NCBI GenBank assembly: GCA_963729695.1
Contig: CAVSOT010000004.1
Coordinates: forward strand, 1 to 64,000
Length of the DNA: 64,000 nucleotides
Source: PALSA-693 sp963729695
Lineage (GTDB): Bacteria; Actinomycetota; Acidimicrobiia; Acidimicrobiales; Palsa-688
Direction: 5' to 3'
The stretch's first letter is position 1. Each line of letters opens with the position of its first letter. Position numbers and translations under genes: made by a program. Below are positions 28,225-36,658 of the stretch, in pieces. Under the pieces are notes generated by a model, which was given only the letters and a program-made list of their open reading frames with translations, did not search any database and was not told the origin of the DNA.

Positions 28225-28536
28225 TCAACAGTCGGCGAGTGCGCGAAGAGCCGAGCAAATCGAGTCACGACCGGAAGGCCCGAGGCTGCCCAGTCGGGTC
28301 GAGAGCAGACCCTTGGGAACGGCGGCCATGTTGTCGAAGGTGGCAACGCTGTCATGGTCGATCCCTTCGTCTGGCCCAACCGAAACACACGTCGGGATGC
28401 GTCGAATCGTGCTGGTGACGGGTGCCACGACGACATTGTTGAGAACCGGTATGGCCTCGTTGCGAGACACGACAAGGACCGGTCGGTGCTTATCATCCGG
28501 CGTCTCGAGGAGCCAAAGCTCTCCTTGAGCTACCAA
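28225..28536 (-). CDS. MazF/PemK-family toxin
   Basis: A 103-residue growth-inhibiting endoribonuclease of the MazF type. GELWLLETPDDKHRPVLVVS, NNVVVAPVTSTIRRIPTCVS and DSVATFDNMAAVPKGLL match the three conserved blocks, including the D-N-M region near the catalytic Thr/Arg. The start is probably TTG 28536 with GGAG in the antitoxin's 3' end, overlapping the antitoxin stop by seven bases. Length is full. It forms a two-gene module with the upstream antitoxin. Confidence 0.85.
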   Translation of the reverse strand: MVAQGELWLLETPDDKHRPVLVVSRNEAIPVLNNVVVAPVTSTIRRIPTCVSVGPDEGIDHDSVATFDNMAAVPKGLLSTRLGSLGPSGRDSICSALRALADC

Positions 28537-28781
28537 GGCTCCGCTTCGGTCATGGCGAGAGCGTTCGCCAAAGCGAGTTGATCTTCGTCAGCTGACTGCG
28601 GCGACTCTCGATAGGAGGTCGCGATGGCGCAACCGTCTTCAGCCCTCCGAACAGTGTCGGCCAAGCGGACAACCGCTTCCCGGACGACGGCCGATCGGGT
28701 CTCGCCGATCCCCGCTGCCACGAGTTCGTCAAGCAACTCGATCTCCTCGTCGCTGAACCTTGTCGGAACAGGAGTTGTCAC
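28530..28781 (-). CDS. Ribbon-helix-helix antitoxin of the MazF pair
   Basis: An 83-residue protein: PVPTRFSDEEIELLDELVAA, GIGETRSAVVREAVVRLADT, then an acidic tail. The N-terminal part fits a ribbon-helix-helix DNA-binding fold; the tail (PQSADEDQLALANALAMTEA) would mask the toxin. GTG 28781 was chosen because homology starts there. The longer open frame upstream, up to 29318, is antisense to the tRNA-Ile fragment and is spurious. The pair probably represses its own transcription. Confidence 0.75.
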   Translation of the reverse strand: MTTPVPTRFSDEEIELLDELVAAGIGETRSAVVREAVVRLADTVRRAEDGCAIATSYRESPQSADEDQLALANALAMTEAEPW

Positions 28782-29085
28782 ACAATCCAGTATACAGTTC
28801 GTAGAACGGTCATTGGCGGCCTTGCCGTGGATAACCCTCAAGGTCGCCGCCGTACCTCCTGGGCCACGACCGCCGGGGCAGTCGCCAGCCCTAGTAGCGA
28901 CGACGCTGTCTGAGAGGGACAAGTCGGTCGTGGGGACAGGGAGAGCTGCGCCGCGGTTGCGCCGCGATGGTCGGCACGAATGATGCCTAGCGAGGCCCTC
29001 TGACGCCGACCGAAGAACGACAAAGCGCCTGCTCAGCAGGTAGATTTCTGCATCGTGGCCGGTCATGAGTGGGGTGACCGTTTCC
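28782..29085. other. Promoter region of the toxin-antitoxin pair
   Basis: About 300 bases between the antitoxin and the tRNA fragment. It includes the AT-rich TATACAG-containing stretch at about 28790, a likely promoter site. No gene seen. Confidence 0.35.
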
Positions 29086-29125
29086 CTGATAATGCTGAGG
29101 TCGGTGGTTCGATTCCACCTAGCCC
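29086..29125 (+). repeat. 40-bp direct repeat: 3' half of tRNA-Ile(GAU), putative att site
   Basis: The sequence runs from the anticodon loop (CTGATAA, anticodon GAT) through the variable region and the T-arm (GGTTCGATTCC) into the acceptor 3' strand (TAGCCC). No matching 5' half lies upstream, so it is not a working tRNA gene. An identical 40-base copy lies at 52549-52588 in the same orientation. Integrases often use exactly this tRNA part as attachment site. Confidence 0.8.
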
Positions 29126-29299
29126 CACCCCTGACCACGACTTTTTCACCGGATCGATGCGACAGTCCACGTCTTGCACGACAAGATATTGGGCTCCGGT
29201 GCTGAAGTGACGATGAGGACCATGACGTCAGCATCGCGACGACCAGACCATTCAGCGGCATCGCCGTCGATCCCACTGCGGCCAACTGTCGGCATCGTC

Positions 29300-29660
29300 C
29301 CGACCGTGCGCCAGGCATTCGGCATCGGACCCGACACAGCAGCGGAGATCCTGGTCATGTTCGGCGACAACCCCGAACGGTTCCGCTCCGACGATGCGTT
29401 CGCCAAACTCTGCGGAGGCTGCCCGATCCCAGCCAGCTCCGGCATGACCGCCGGTCGCCACCGGCTCTACACCGGCGGGCATCGCCAACCCAACGCCGCC
29501 CTCTACCGGTCCCGTCATCGTCAGAATGCACTTTCACGAACCCACCATCAAATACATCAACCGCCGCACTGCGAAAGGCCTCAGAAAATGCGAAATCATC
29601 CGCTGATTCGAACGTTTATTGGCTTGAGAGATCTACCAGCACGTCACGACCGATCACTGA
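29300..29660 (+). pseudogene. IS110-family transposase remnant
   Basis: The C-terminal Tnp20 domain is visible: FGIGPDTAAEILVMFGDNPE, RFRSDDAFAKLCGGCPIPAS and SGMTAGRHRLYTGGHRQPNA. After a frame shift it reads VVIVRMHFHEPTIKYINRRT and AKGLRKCEIIR. The N-terminal RuvC-like DEDD half is missing, and stops interrupt the end. Confidence 0.7.
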
Positions 29661-29719
29661 CGCCAAACAGGCCCTCGCCACTGCCGCCTGAACAAGCGTC
29701 TTTAGATATAGGGGCGTCA

Positions 29720-29935
29720 ACGCCAATGGCCGAGGCGTTCAACAGCCTCAACAAGTGGTAGCTCATCTACCTCCGGGGACCTGGAGGGACCTCGACGACA
29801 TCGAGTTCGCCACCCTCGGCTACATCGACTGGTTAAAGCACCGCCGCCTATACGGCGAAATCGCCGACGACAATAGCTACATCGCCTCAGCAGAGTTCGA
29901 AGCCACTTACTACCGTCAGAGTCGGGCCTCGAATC
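29720..29935 (+). pseudogene. IS3-type transposase, C-terminal remnant
   Basis: The translation has MAEAFNSLNKW, then, after an in-frame stop and a shift, WRDLDDIEFATLGYIDWLKH and RRLYGEIADDNSYIASAEFE. This is the usual ending of IS3-family orfB proteins (YIDWxNxRRLHGEI). It is unrelated at this level to the intact IS3 at 40378-41670. Confidence 0.65.
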
Positions 29936-30181
29936 GTGCTTCTGGACGAAATAAACATGGGTTAGCTCCCATGATCGTCGAGGAGCTGTTCGAAAACATT
30001 GTCGAGCTCGCTCGCTCGGGTATCGCTCTGGTTGGTCATCGAGCAGTACCTGACGAAGGCGCTAGGCATAGCGGACCACGTGTATCTGCTGAGCCGAGGC
30101 GAGGTGAGGTTTAGCGATGCCTCGGCGGAGCTGAACGAGGAGGAGACAATGCGGCAGTACCTTGGCGCAGCGTTCGGTTGA
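29936..30181 (+). pseudogene. LivF-like ABC ATPase, C-terminal remnant
   Basis: The frames read IVLLDEINMG (Walker B region), a stop, then MIVEELFENIVELARSGIAL and, one base shifted, VIEQYLTKALGIADHVYLLS followed by RGEVRFSDASAELNEEETMR. That is the end of a branched-chain amino-acid ABC transporter ATPase. The nucleotide-binding Walker A part is gone. A second, longer LivF gene lies at 47515-48235. Confidence 0.65.
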
Positions 30182-30354
30182 CGTCCGTAGACCGCCTGTC
30201 GCTGCCTGACCGGGTGGAGGGCGGTTTGGGCGCCTAAGCAGCCACCGCCGAAGGTCACTGCGACCCGGTCTACGCCACGCCGCCGACGTGTTCGGCCTCG
30301 ATCTTGACTATCAGCCGGACCTTGGTCAGCCGGCCCGAAGGATTCCCAAGACCG

Positions 30355-31311
30355 TCAACTGCCGAATACCAGCAGGTTGAAGTAGTGGGTGGCGGTCGGC
30401 ATGGACGCACCGTCTAGGGCGACGACGTAGCCCTGGTCGGTGGGGCTGTTGGCGTAACCGACCCCGGTTTGATGGGGGAAGTTGGTCCCGAACTGTAGGT
30501 CGGGATCGAAGTTCTGCGTCTCGAACACCACGGCGTTGGGGTTGCCGTTGGTTTCTTTGTTGCTGATCAGCGTGGTGATCCCGACCGTGTTGGACGAGTT
30601 GCCGGTGAGGAGCGCCGCCTTTCCTCCATTGCTGGCCGTGGCGCCGACCATGACGTTGTAAGCGGCGTCGACGGGCATGGCGGCATTGTCGAGGTTCTGG
30701 ATGTCCCAGAGGTCGCCGTTCGGGCCTAATCCGTAGACCACGCCTGGGGCGTGGGGGTTGACCGAGGGGACCTGGTGGCCGCCGGGCGTGTAGTTCTGCG
30801 TCACCTGCAGGAGGGCTGCGCCTTTGCCTACCGTCGACGACTTGGTCAGCGTGAAACCATTGCCCGAGATGTTCGTCGAGGTGGCGGTGGCGGTAAAGAC
30901 CGACTTGTTGGGCTTCTGGACGACCAGCACGTTGAACTGCGCACCGACAGGGATGTTGTTCGTGATGGTTGCGTCGGCGATGCCCCATTTTTGGTCGCCG
31001 GCAAGATAGTAGACGGCCACCGGATCGGCGAAGGCCACGCACCCGCACACCCCGCCGGAGTTGAACACCGGTGTCACGAAAAGGAGGGCGTTGGGGTTGC
31101 CGTTGGTGGCCGCATTATTGATCTCGGTGATGAATCCGCCGACCAGGTTCGACGACGTCGCCGTCTGGATGAAGTGCGACGTAACCGTCACTGTCGCTGA
31201 GGCCGGCGGCGAAGTCCAGACGCTCACGCAGCCGGAGGCTACCGCGGCCAGGAGCACCGCGGCTCGGGCCACGCCGCGCCTACCCCAGATCCCATACAGA
31301 TGACCTCTCAT
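30355..31311 (-). CDS. Secreted protein with three tandem repeats
   Basis: A 318-residue exported protein. The signal peptide covers about residues 1-40 with a hydrophobic core (VARAAVLLAAVASGCVSV). Three units of about 90 residues follow, each with a block such as ITEINNAATNGNPNALLFVT, LTKSSTVGKGAALLQVTQNY and LISNKETNGNPNAVVFETQN, and each ending with AQFNVLVV, AAYNVMVG or HYFNLLVF. The family (DUF7452-like) has no known function. ATG 31311 has AGGGG about seven bases upstream. The frame is intact. Confidence 0.7.
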   Translation of the reverse strand: MRGHLYGIWGRRGVARAAVLLAAVASGCVSVWTSPPASATVTVTSHFIQTATSSNLVGGFITEINNAATNGNPNALLFVTPVFNSGGVCGCVAFADPVAVYYLAGDQKWGIADATITNNIPVGAQFNVLVVQKPNKSVFTATATSTNISGNGFTLTKSSTVGKGAALLQVTQNYTPGGHQVPSVNPHAPGVVYGLGPNGDLWDIQNLDNAAMPVDAAYNVMVGATASNGGKAALLTGNSSNTVGITTLISNKETNGNPNAVVFETQNFDPDLQFGTNFPHQTGVGYANSPTDQGYVVALDGASMPTATHYFNLLVFGS

Positions 31312-31801
31312 GTTCAACCCCTGTCTTCGTCAAACCCCGCGCACGCACCGGTCCAGCTATGTCTCGACTCCCGCGAGAAAGTGCCTTTGCGAACCTACGC
31401 TCCGGCAATCGATCTGGCATCTTTCGTTTTGAGCAGAGTAACAAAACCCTGACCAACCATGTCCGAGTTGAACGGCTCGGTATTGTTTTGGGAATACGAC
31501 GCCGCGGTCCAGCCATGGGACTTTGACCGAGACCTGGTCTTGTTGAACGTGGCCAATCGACCGACCCCCACTGGGCGCGACCAACGAGGGCAAGGGTCAC
31601 AGCCACTGTGAACAACCCCTGCCAGTTCGGAGCCGGGGGCCACATCACCGGGGAAGTTCTCTGCAACACCAGCGAAGAACCGACGACATCGCCGAACGAG
31701 CCGACGACGTAACAACCCGGACGTATGCCTCTGTGGTGGCCGCCACCTGCGACACAGAGATTCTTTAACCAAAGGACCACAAACGGGGCCTGGCGCAGAG
31801 G
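31312..31801. other. Gene-poor stretch
   Basis: No gene supported; short antisense ORFs only. It should contain the promoter of the secreted repeat protein on the minus strand. Confidence 0.4.
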
Positions 31802-32146
31802 TTGCGGGTGCGGGCTCGAGCCGCGGGCGAGACGCTGTCGGAGCGCCTGCGCCGCTATGCCGATGAGGGTGTACGGCGGGACGAACATCCGCTGATCACC
31901 TTCCGCGATGGCCCAACCGGTCGGAGGGCCGGGCTGGTCGGGGGGCCTGATGTGTGGGAGGTCGCCATGTGGGTCGAGGACCTGGCGCGGACAGATCCGG
32001 ATTCGGTTGGGGTGGTTATCGAGGAGTCGACCCTGACTCGACCCCAGATCGACGCAGCCCTGCGTTACCGGGCCGCGTATCCCGATGAGATAGCCGCCCG
32101 GATCGAGTTGCACCATACAGAGACGGAGGTCGAGCCCGATCATTGA
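31802..32146 (+). CDS. Antitoxin-like protein (DUF433-type)
   Basis: A protein of about 114 residues: LSERLRRYADEGVRRDEHPL, ITFRDGPTGRRAGLVGGPDV, WEVAMWVEDLARTDPDS and LTRPQIDAALRYRAAYPDEI. The second half is the DUF433-like HTH common in antitoxins of DUF5615 toxins. The start is doubtful: TTG 31802 is used, but the family-like sequence seems to begin a few codons upstream (GLAQRLRVRARA) where no ATG or GTG exists. It overlaps the toxin start by four bases (TTGA). Confidence 0.65.
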   Translation: MRVRARAAGETLSERLRRYADEGVRRDEHPLITFRDGPTGRRAGLVGGPDVWEVAMWVEDLARTDPDSVGVVIEESTLTRPQIDAALRYRAAYPDEIAARIELHHTETEVEPDH

Positions 32147-32499
32147 AGCTCCTGCTCGACGAGATGTACCCGCCCGCCCTGGCCGACGCACTACGCGCTG
32201 ACGGCATCGAAGCCAGTACCGCCGCCGGGCTGGGCCTCGCCGGCCGGTCCGACCCTGACCTACTGGCTGCGGCAGTGGACGAGGGCTACGTGCTGCTTAC
32301 CGAGAACGTCGCCGACTTCGCCCGCCTAGCCAATGAACAACTGATCAGTGGCGGACACCACCCAGGCGTACTGATCGCGCTCTCATCCCGGTTCTCGCGG
32401 CGCCCCAGCGGGAGCAATGTCATCGCCAAGGCGGTCCGATCGGTGGCCCATGAACATCTCGATGATCGCCTCGTGTGCCTGGGGCGGCCGCCCGAATAG
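32143..32499 (+). CDS. DUF5615 PIN-like toxin
   Basis: A 118-residue PIN-like nuclease-fold protein. MKLLLDEMYPPALADALRAD has the first acidic residue (D6, E7). GRSDPDLLAAAVDEGYVLLT followed by ENVADFARLA supplies the later acidic positions. Such proteins act as ribonuclease toxins with DUF433 antitoxins. The start TTG 32143 overlaps the antitoxin stop (TTGA), a translational coupling signal. Length is full. Confidence 0.75.
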   Translation: MKLLLDEMYPPALADALRADGIEASTAAGLGLAGRSDPDLLAAAVDEGYVLLTENVADFARLANEQLISGGHHPGVLIALSSRFSRRPSGSNVIAKAVRSVAHEHLDDRLVCLGRPPE

Positions 32500-32979
32500 C
32501 CCAGAACTACGGGCGGCTCCGGCCGCTTGAACTGCAGCACGGGGCAGCCGAAGACTCGAAGTCGAGCGGCAACCTGCACCACGGCTGACCAGCACTTTGT
32601 ATGGGTCGTTGGGGTAGCGGTACGCGTCTTGCACCACATTTCACCACAAGACACCCGGCGTGTTATCCCGCCGATTGCTAGCGATCGTGACCTCAGCACC
32701 TTTTCGACTCGTTGTCGGCAGGACATGGGTGCAGCGGCGGCGTTCTTTCCCCCATCCTTGCCCAGAGGACATTGAGGATGCGCCCTGGTACGAGGCGCGA
32801 CGTGATCAAGGGGCAGGGCGGCCGATCACTGCACGCCCTGCGTCGCCGATAATGGGTCCGTTACGCGGGTCGCGACGCTCAGGAGGATCGCCAGATACCG
32901 AGCAGAGAATTGCGACCGGGATAGCCCTCGCGAGCTTTCGCTGAACGACCCGCGCCACGCGGCCGTCTGGTTGACCAGT
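32500..32979. other. Gene-poor stretch
   Basis: No gene supported. A motif at about 32631-32650 (GCACCACATTTCACCACAAG) resembles one at 52422-52442 close to the right tRNA-Ile fragment. Confidence 0.35.
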
Positions 32980-33250
32980 TACACAGGCATCCGCCATTTC
33001 CGACGGCGAGCGGTTTTTGGAGCGCACAGTCGGGCCGATTTGGACAGTGGAGAGCGCTTCGCCGGCGACGACGTGGAGGGTTTGGCCGAGGATGTGGGAG
33101 TGCCAGTTGGTGCGGGCGCCTGGAGCGAACCGGACATGGTTGAGGCGGGCACGGGAGGGTTCTTCGCCGGCGCAGATGACGTTCCACCAGGCGTCGCCGG
33201 TGAACAGCTGTGCGGGGTTTTGGTGCGAGTTGGGGGTAGAGAAGTTCCAT
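32980..33250 (-). pseudogene. Cupin protein, frameshifted and 3'-truncated
   Basis: ATG 33250 begins MELLYPQLAP. After a shift in the run ACCAAAACCCC the frame continues PAQLFTGDAWWNVICAGEEP, SRARLNHVRFAPGARTNWHS and HILGQTLHVVAGEALSTVQ, a cupin with the His-rich WHSH metal site. This resembles small cupins of the hydroxynitrile lyase/carboxymuconolactone group. Family similarity ends near 33020, so the second cupin motif is lost. It was the last gene of the decarboxylase-SDR operon. Confidence 0.65.
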
Positions 33251-33299
33251 CGAGTTCTTTCTTTCGGGTTGTGGAGAGGGATGTGCTGGATGCGGCGCC

Positions 33300-34175
33300 G
33301 GGTGGGCGCTCATGGTTTTCCGGGAGCGGTCGGCCGGTCACGATGTCGTCGACTGCCAGGTTCATGCCCAGTTCCCGGGATGCGTCGGCTTGTTCACGCA
33401 GTTCGTTGGCTTTGGCTTCGACGGCCGCGATGGCATCCGCGCCGGCGACGAATCGTGCCGGAGGATTGTCCTGTTCGGCGATGGTGATGATGGCGTCGGC
33501 GAGCTTGGCCGGGTCGCCTGCCTGTTGGCCGTTCATGGCCTGCCAGGCTGTCTTGGTGGCGGAGGTGCTCTCGGCGTAGTCGGCGATGGACAGTTCCGCC
33601 CAGGTGGTCGAGGCGTCGACCAGTAGCTCGGTGCGGAAGAAGCCGGGTTCGACGATCGTGGTGTCGATGCCGAACGGGGCGAGGTCGAATCGGAGGGATT
33701 CCATCCAGCCCTCGACGCCGAACCTGGCCGCCGCGTAGGCCACGCAGAACTCCTGGCCGACCAGCCCGGCGAGCGAGGAGATCGTGATGATGTGCCCCCG
33801 GCGTTGCTTACGCATGAACGGCAGCACGGCGCGGGTGACGTTCATCGGGCCGAAGAGGTTCGTTTCGATCTGCTGGCGCATCTGGGCTGGGGAGATCTCC
33901 TCGAAGTACCCGGCATAAAAGTTGGCGGCGTTGTTGATCAACACGTCGATACGACCGAAACGGTCGATCGCCTGGAGGGCGGCGGCCTCCGCGTTGGCCA
34001 GATCGGTGATGTCCAAGGCGGTGACAAGCAGATTGTCCCGCTCGCCGCCGAAGGCCTCGGCGACGGTCTCGGGGTGGCGGCCGGTGGCGACGACCTGATG
34101 GCCGGCGGCCAGGGCGCGGCGGGCAATGTCGGCGCCGAGACCGCGACCGGCGCCGGTGACGAAGATGGTCTTCAT
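33300..34175 (-). CDS. Short-chain dehydrogenase/reductase
   Basis: A classical SDR of about 290 residues. TIFVTGAGRGLGADIARRAL is the NAD(P) site (TGxxxGxG), NNAANFYAGYFEE follows, and ITISSLAGLVGQEFCVAYAA holds the catalytic Ser. The catalytic motif, normally YxxxK, reads YAAARF: the Lys is replaced by Arg, a possible loss of activity or base change. ATG 34175 overlaps the stop of the decarboxylase gene (TCATGA arrangement). The family-like sequence ends around 33310; the open frame runs on to 32979 out of frame through the cupin, so the true stop is uncertain. Substrate unknown. Confidence 0.75.
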
Positions 34176-34508
34176 GACGGGGTGTCTCCTCTCTCTGCCA
34201 GGACGGATTTGAGGACCCCGACAGCGCCCCATGGCGTTCGGCCACCCGGCGTAAAAGGCCAGATGGGTGATGGCCTCGACCAACTCCTCGGCGCTGAGCC
34301 CGTTCTGCAGCGCGAGGCGCAAGTGGAAGCTGAGTTGATCGTTGCGGTACGGGGCGACAAGCGTGGTGACCGTCACGAGGCTGCGGTCCCGAGGGGACAG
34401 TCCCGGACGTTCCCAGATGTCTCCGAAGAGGACCGTGTCGGTGAGATCGGCCAGCTTCGGTGCGACGTCGCCGATCATCTTCTGTGCTGCGGAAGGCTCC
34501 TGGGCCAT
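34172..34508 (-). CDS. Carboxymuconolactone decarboxylase family protein (frameshift)
   Basis: AhpD/CMD-like helical protein of about 112 residues. GLSPRDRSLVTVTTLVAPYR and LQNGLSAEELVEAITHLAFY followed by AGWPNAM are the family's core. This subgroup lacks the CxxC of AhpD. A one-base shift near 34235 is needed to reach the usual ending GVLKSVLAERGDTPS, whose stop overlaps the SDR start. ATG 34508 has AGGAG seven bases upstream. First gene of a three-gene operon divergent from the MmyB-like regulator. Confidence 0.75.
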
Positions 34509-34618
34509 GGTGTTGCTCCTGTCGTACCTAGAGGGGATTTTTTGCCCCCGCCGGCTCGCGACCCAACCGACATGACCCATGAAACCCCCTCTCCAGACAG
34601 ACGCGGGAGCTCGCAGTT

Positions 34619-34646
34619 GTAGGGGGTACAGCCAAGACCCCCCTAC
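34619..34646. promoter_or_regulatory. Inverted repeat, candidate operator of the MmyB-like regulator
   Basis: Perfect 8-base arms GTAGGGGG (34619-34626) and CCCCCTAC (34639-34646), with 12 bases between them, lie in the 167-base divergent region. They are 30 bases before the regulator's GTG and 110 bases from the decarboxylase start. Position and symmetry suit autoregulation; no binding data exist. Confidence 0.5.
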
Positions 34647-34675
34647 TCTCGGCGAGTCGCCGTAGCCTTGACTGC

Positions 34676-35586
34676 GTGGACAACCGAGCCGAGATCCGCG
34701 AGTTCCTGGCAACCCGGCGGGCCAAGATCACCCCCGACCAAGCCGGTCTGGCTTCCGGCGGAGGAAGACGCCGCGTGCCGGGCCTTCGACGCGAAGAGGT
34801 CGCCGTGCTGGCCGGGGTGAGCACAGAGTGGTACACCCGTCTGGAGAAGGGCAACATCCGAGGGGTCTCCGACGACGTCCTCGATGCCGTCGCACGCGCC
34901 CTCCACCTAGACGAAGCCGAACGGCTCCACCTGTTCAACCTGGCCCGAGCCGCCAAACCGAACCCCTCGGCCCGGCGGGGCTCCCAGCCGTCGATCCGGC
35001 CCAGCATCGCCCGGCTCCTCACCGCCATGGCCAGCGCCGCGCCTTCGTGCGCAACGGACGCCTCGACGTCCTCGCCATCAACCCCCTCGGCCAAGCCCTC
35101 TACTCGCCCGCCTACGAGGAACCGGATCGCCCCGTAAACCTGGCCCGATTCGCGTTCCTCGACGCCCGGTCCACCAAGTTCTACCCGGACTGGAAAGAAG
35201 TCGCCCACAGCACCGTCGCACTACTGCGCAGCGAAGCCGGTCGCGACTCCTACAACCGCGATCTCACCGATCTCATCGGAGAGCTCGCCACCCGCCGCGA
35301 CGAGTTCCGCCTCCGCTGGGCCGCCCACAACGTCCTCCTGCACCGAACCGGAATCAAGCACTTCCACCACCCCGTAGTCGGCGCCATCGACGTCGCCTTC
35401 GAGTCCATGGACCTCCTCGCCGACACCGGCCTCACCCTCACCGCCTGCAGCGCCGAACGCGATTCGCCCTCAGAAGACGCGCTCAAGCTGCTCGCCAGCT
35501 GGGCCGCCACCACCGACCCCGCCGAACAACCCCACGCACACGAGCGAACTGACTCAGAGCCGTCGCCCCCGCCGAAGCACAGATAG
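34676..35586 (+). CDS. MmyB-like XRE-family regulator (one frameshift)
   Basis: A helix-turn-helix repressor of about 300 residues. The N-terminal HTH is RRVPGLRREEVAVLAGVSTE followed by WYTRLEKGNIRGVSDDVLDA. The C-terminal MmyB ligand-binding domain includes AFVRNGRLDVLAINPLGQAL, FAFLDARSTKFYPDWKEVAH and RWAAHNVLLHRTGIKHFHHP. The frame changes once near 35040 (AGCGCCGCGCC). This group is typically divergent from an SDR or oxidoreductase operon that it represses, exactly as here. GTG 34676 is the likely start. Confidence 0.85.
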
Positions 35587-35650
35587 GGCCGATCTGCCCA
35601 GGCCCGGCACGGGGGCTTGATCACCCCGACGGGCCAGTACCGTGCCGGTC

Positions 35651-35800
35651 ATGAGCGAATGGGACGACGCCGACGTCGAGCGCGCACCGATCTGCCCCTT
35701 CTGTGGCGTGACCGCGCTTCCCCGCGACCCGTCGAACGTCATCGACTCGGTGTTCGTCTGCGAGAACTTTGACTGCGACGCCTATGGAGACCCCGTCTGA
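35651..35800 (+). CDS. 49-residue zinc-ribbon-like protein
   Basis: A short gene from ATG 35651 to TGA 35800. The product begins MSEWDDADVERAP, has a C-P-F-C pair followed 20-odd residues later by VFVCENFDCDAYGD, giving a CxxC...CxxxxC zinc-ribbon pattern. I know similar tiny proteins of unknown function in actinobacteria. No clear Shine-Dalgarno sequence. It follows the MmyB-like gene by 64 bases. Confidence 0.55.
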   Translation: MSEWDDADVERAPICPFCGVTALPRDPSNVIDSVFVCENFDCDAYGDPV

Positions 35801-36241
35801 AGCACGCCGCACTTGCCGATATTGGCGCGAGCCCTATGGCTGCTGCTTGCTGTCGCTGCCTTCGGTGCGCCGCTACCCAGCGGTTCCGGACGAGATCGGG
35901 GCGTTATTGATGAAGTGCCCCAGAAGGTGAGCGCCGAATGGTGTGGTGCCGGGCTGGTCCCCTAACGCCCCGGGTTTGGGTGACTCACTGCGGCACTTGT
36001 GCCACGCTCGCTACGCTTTGTCGCCCACCTCGAGTCCAAGCGAGTCGGGAGTTGAGATCATGCGATGATGACCACGGACTCTGCTCTGGTGTCCCGAGTC
36101 GAGGCATGATTCGCGAACAGCAATGTCTTCGCTTTCTCGTCCAGCCGAACGGCCGGGCGCGGCGTAGGCGGAGCTGCCGCTCAGACAGCACCGCTTCGCT
36201 CAACACAACGGTGCTGTGAGGGCCCCCGCTACCATGCGGCC
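35801..36241. other. Gene-poor stretch
   Basis: No supported gene. Confidence 0.4.
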
Positions 36242-36658
36242 ATGTCGTCCCTCTCCGATTTTCTGGCCGAACCTCGCAACGTCATCGTCGCCGGGGTGAA
36301 GCGAGACGGCCGGCCCCATTTGTCGCCCAATCTCTTCTTCTGGGACGGCGAGCGGTTCTTCATCAGTACGACCCGCGTCCGCGTGAAGTACAAGATCTTC
36401 AGCCGCGATCCCCGGATCGAGCTGATCATCGACGACTCCACGGGCCATCGCTACGTCCGGGTATCGGGGACGGTGGAGATCCTCGAGGACATCCCGAGCA
36501 ACCTCCCGATGGATCGCTCCATCCGGGAGAAGCATGGCTGGCCGGTCGGTGACGACGAGGAGCTCGCTGCATCGCTGGTCGCGGATAGCCGCATCCTCCT
36601 GGCGGTGACGCCTAGCAAGCTGCCCTCGGAATGGAGTGTTTTGGGCGTCGAAGCCTGA
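36242..36658 (+). CDS. PPOX-class probable F420-dependent enzyme
   Basis: A 138-residue split-barrel flavin/deazaflavin-binding protein. NVIVAGVKRDGRPHLSPNLF, FFISTTRVRVKYKIFSRDPR and IELIIDDSTGHRYVRVSGTV are the conserved strands of the pyridoxamine-oxidase-like fold in the F420-type subgroup. It would reduce a small substrate using F420H2; the substrate is unknown. ATG 36242. Length and frame are normal, with no operon partner. Confidence 0.85.
   Translation: MSSLSDFLAEPRNVIVAGVKRDGRPHLSPNLFFWDGERFFISTTRVRVKYKIFSRDPRIELIIDDSTGHRYVRVSGTVEILEDIPSNLPMDRSIREKHGWPVGDDEELAASLVADSRILLAVTPSKLPSEWSVLGVEA

Noticed and set aside
28782..29318. N-terminal extension of the antitoxin ORF (contains WNRTTDLSIIR)
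   Set aside because: The same tRNA-antisense artefact; homology to antitoxins begins only at 28781.
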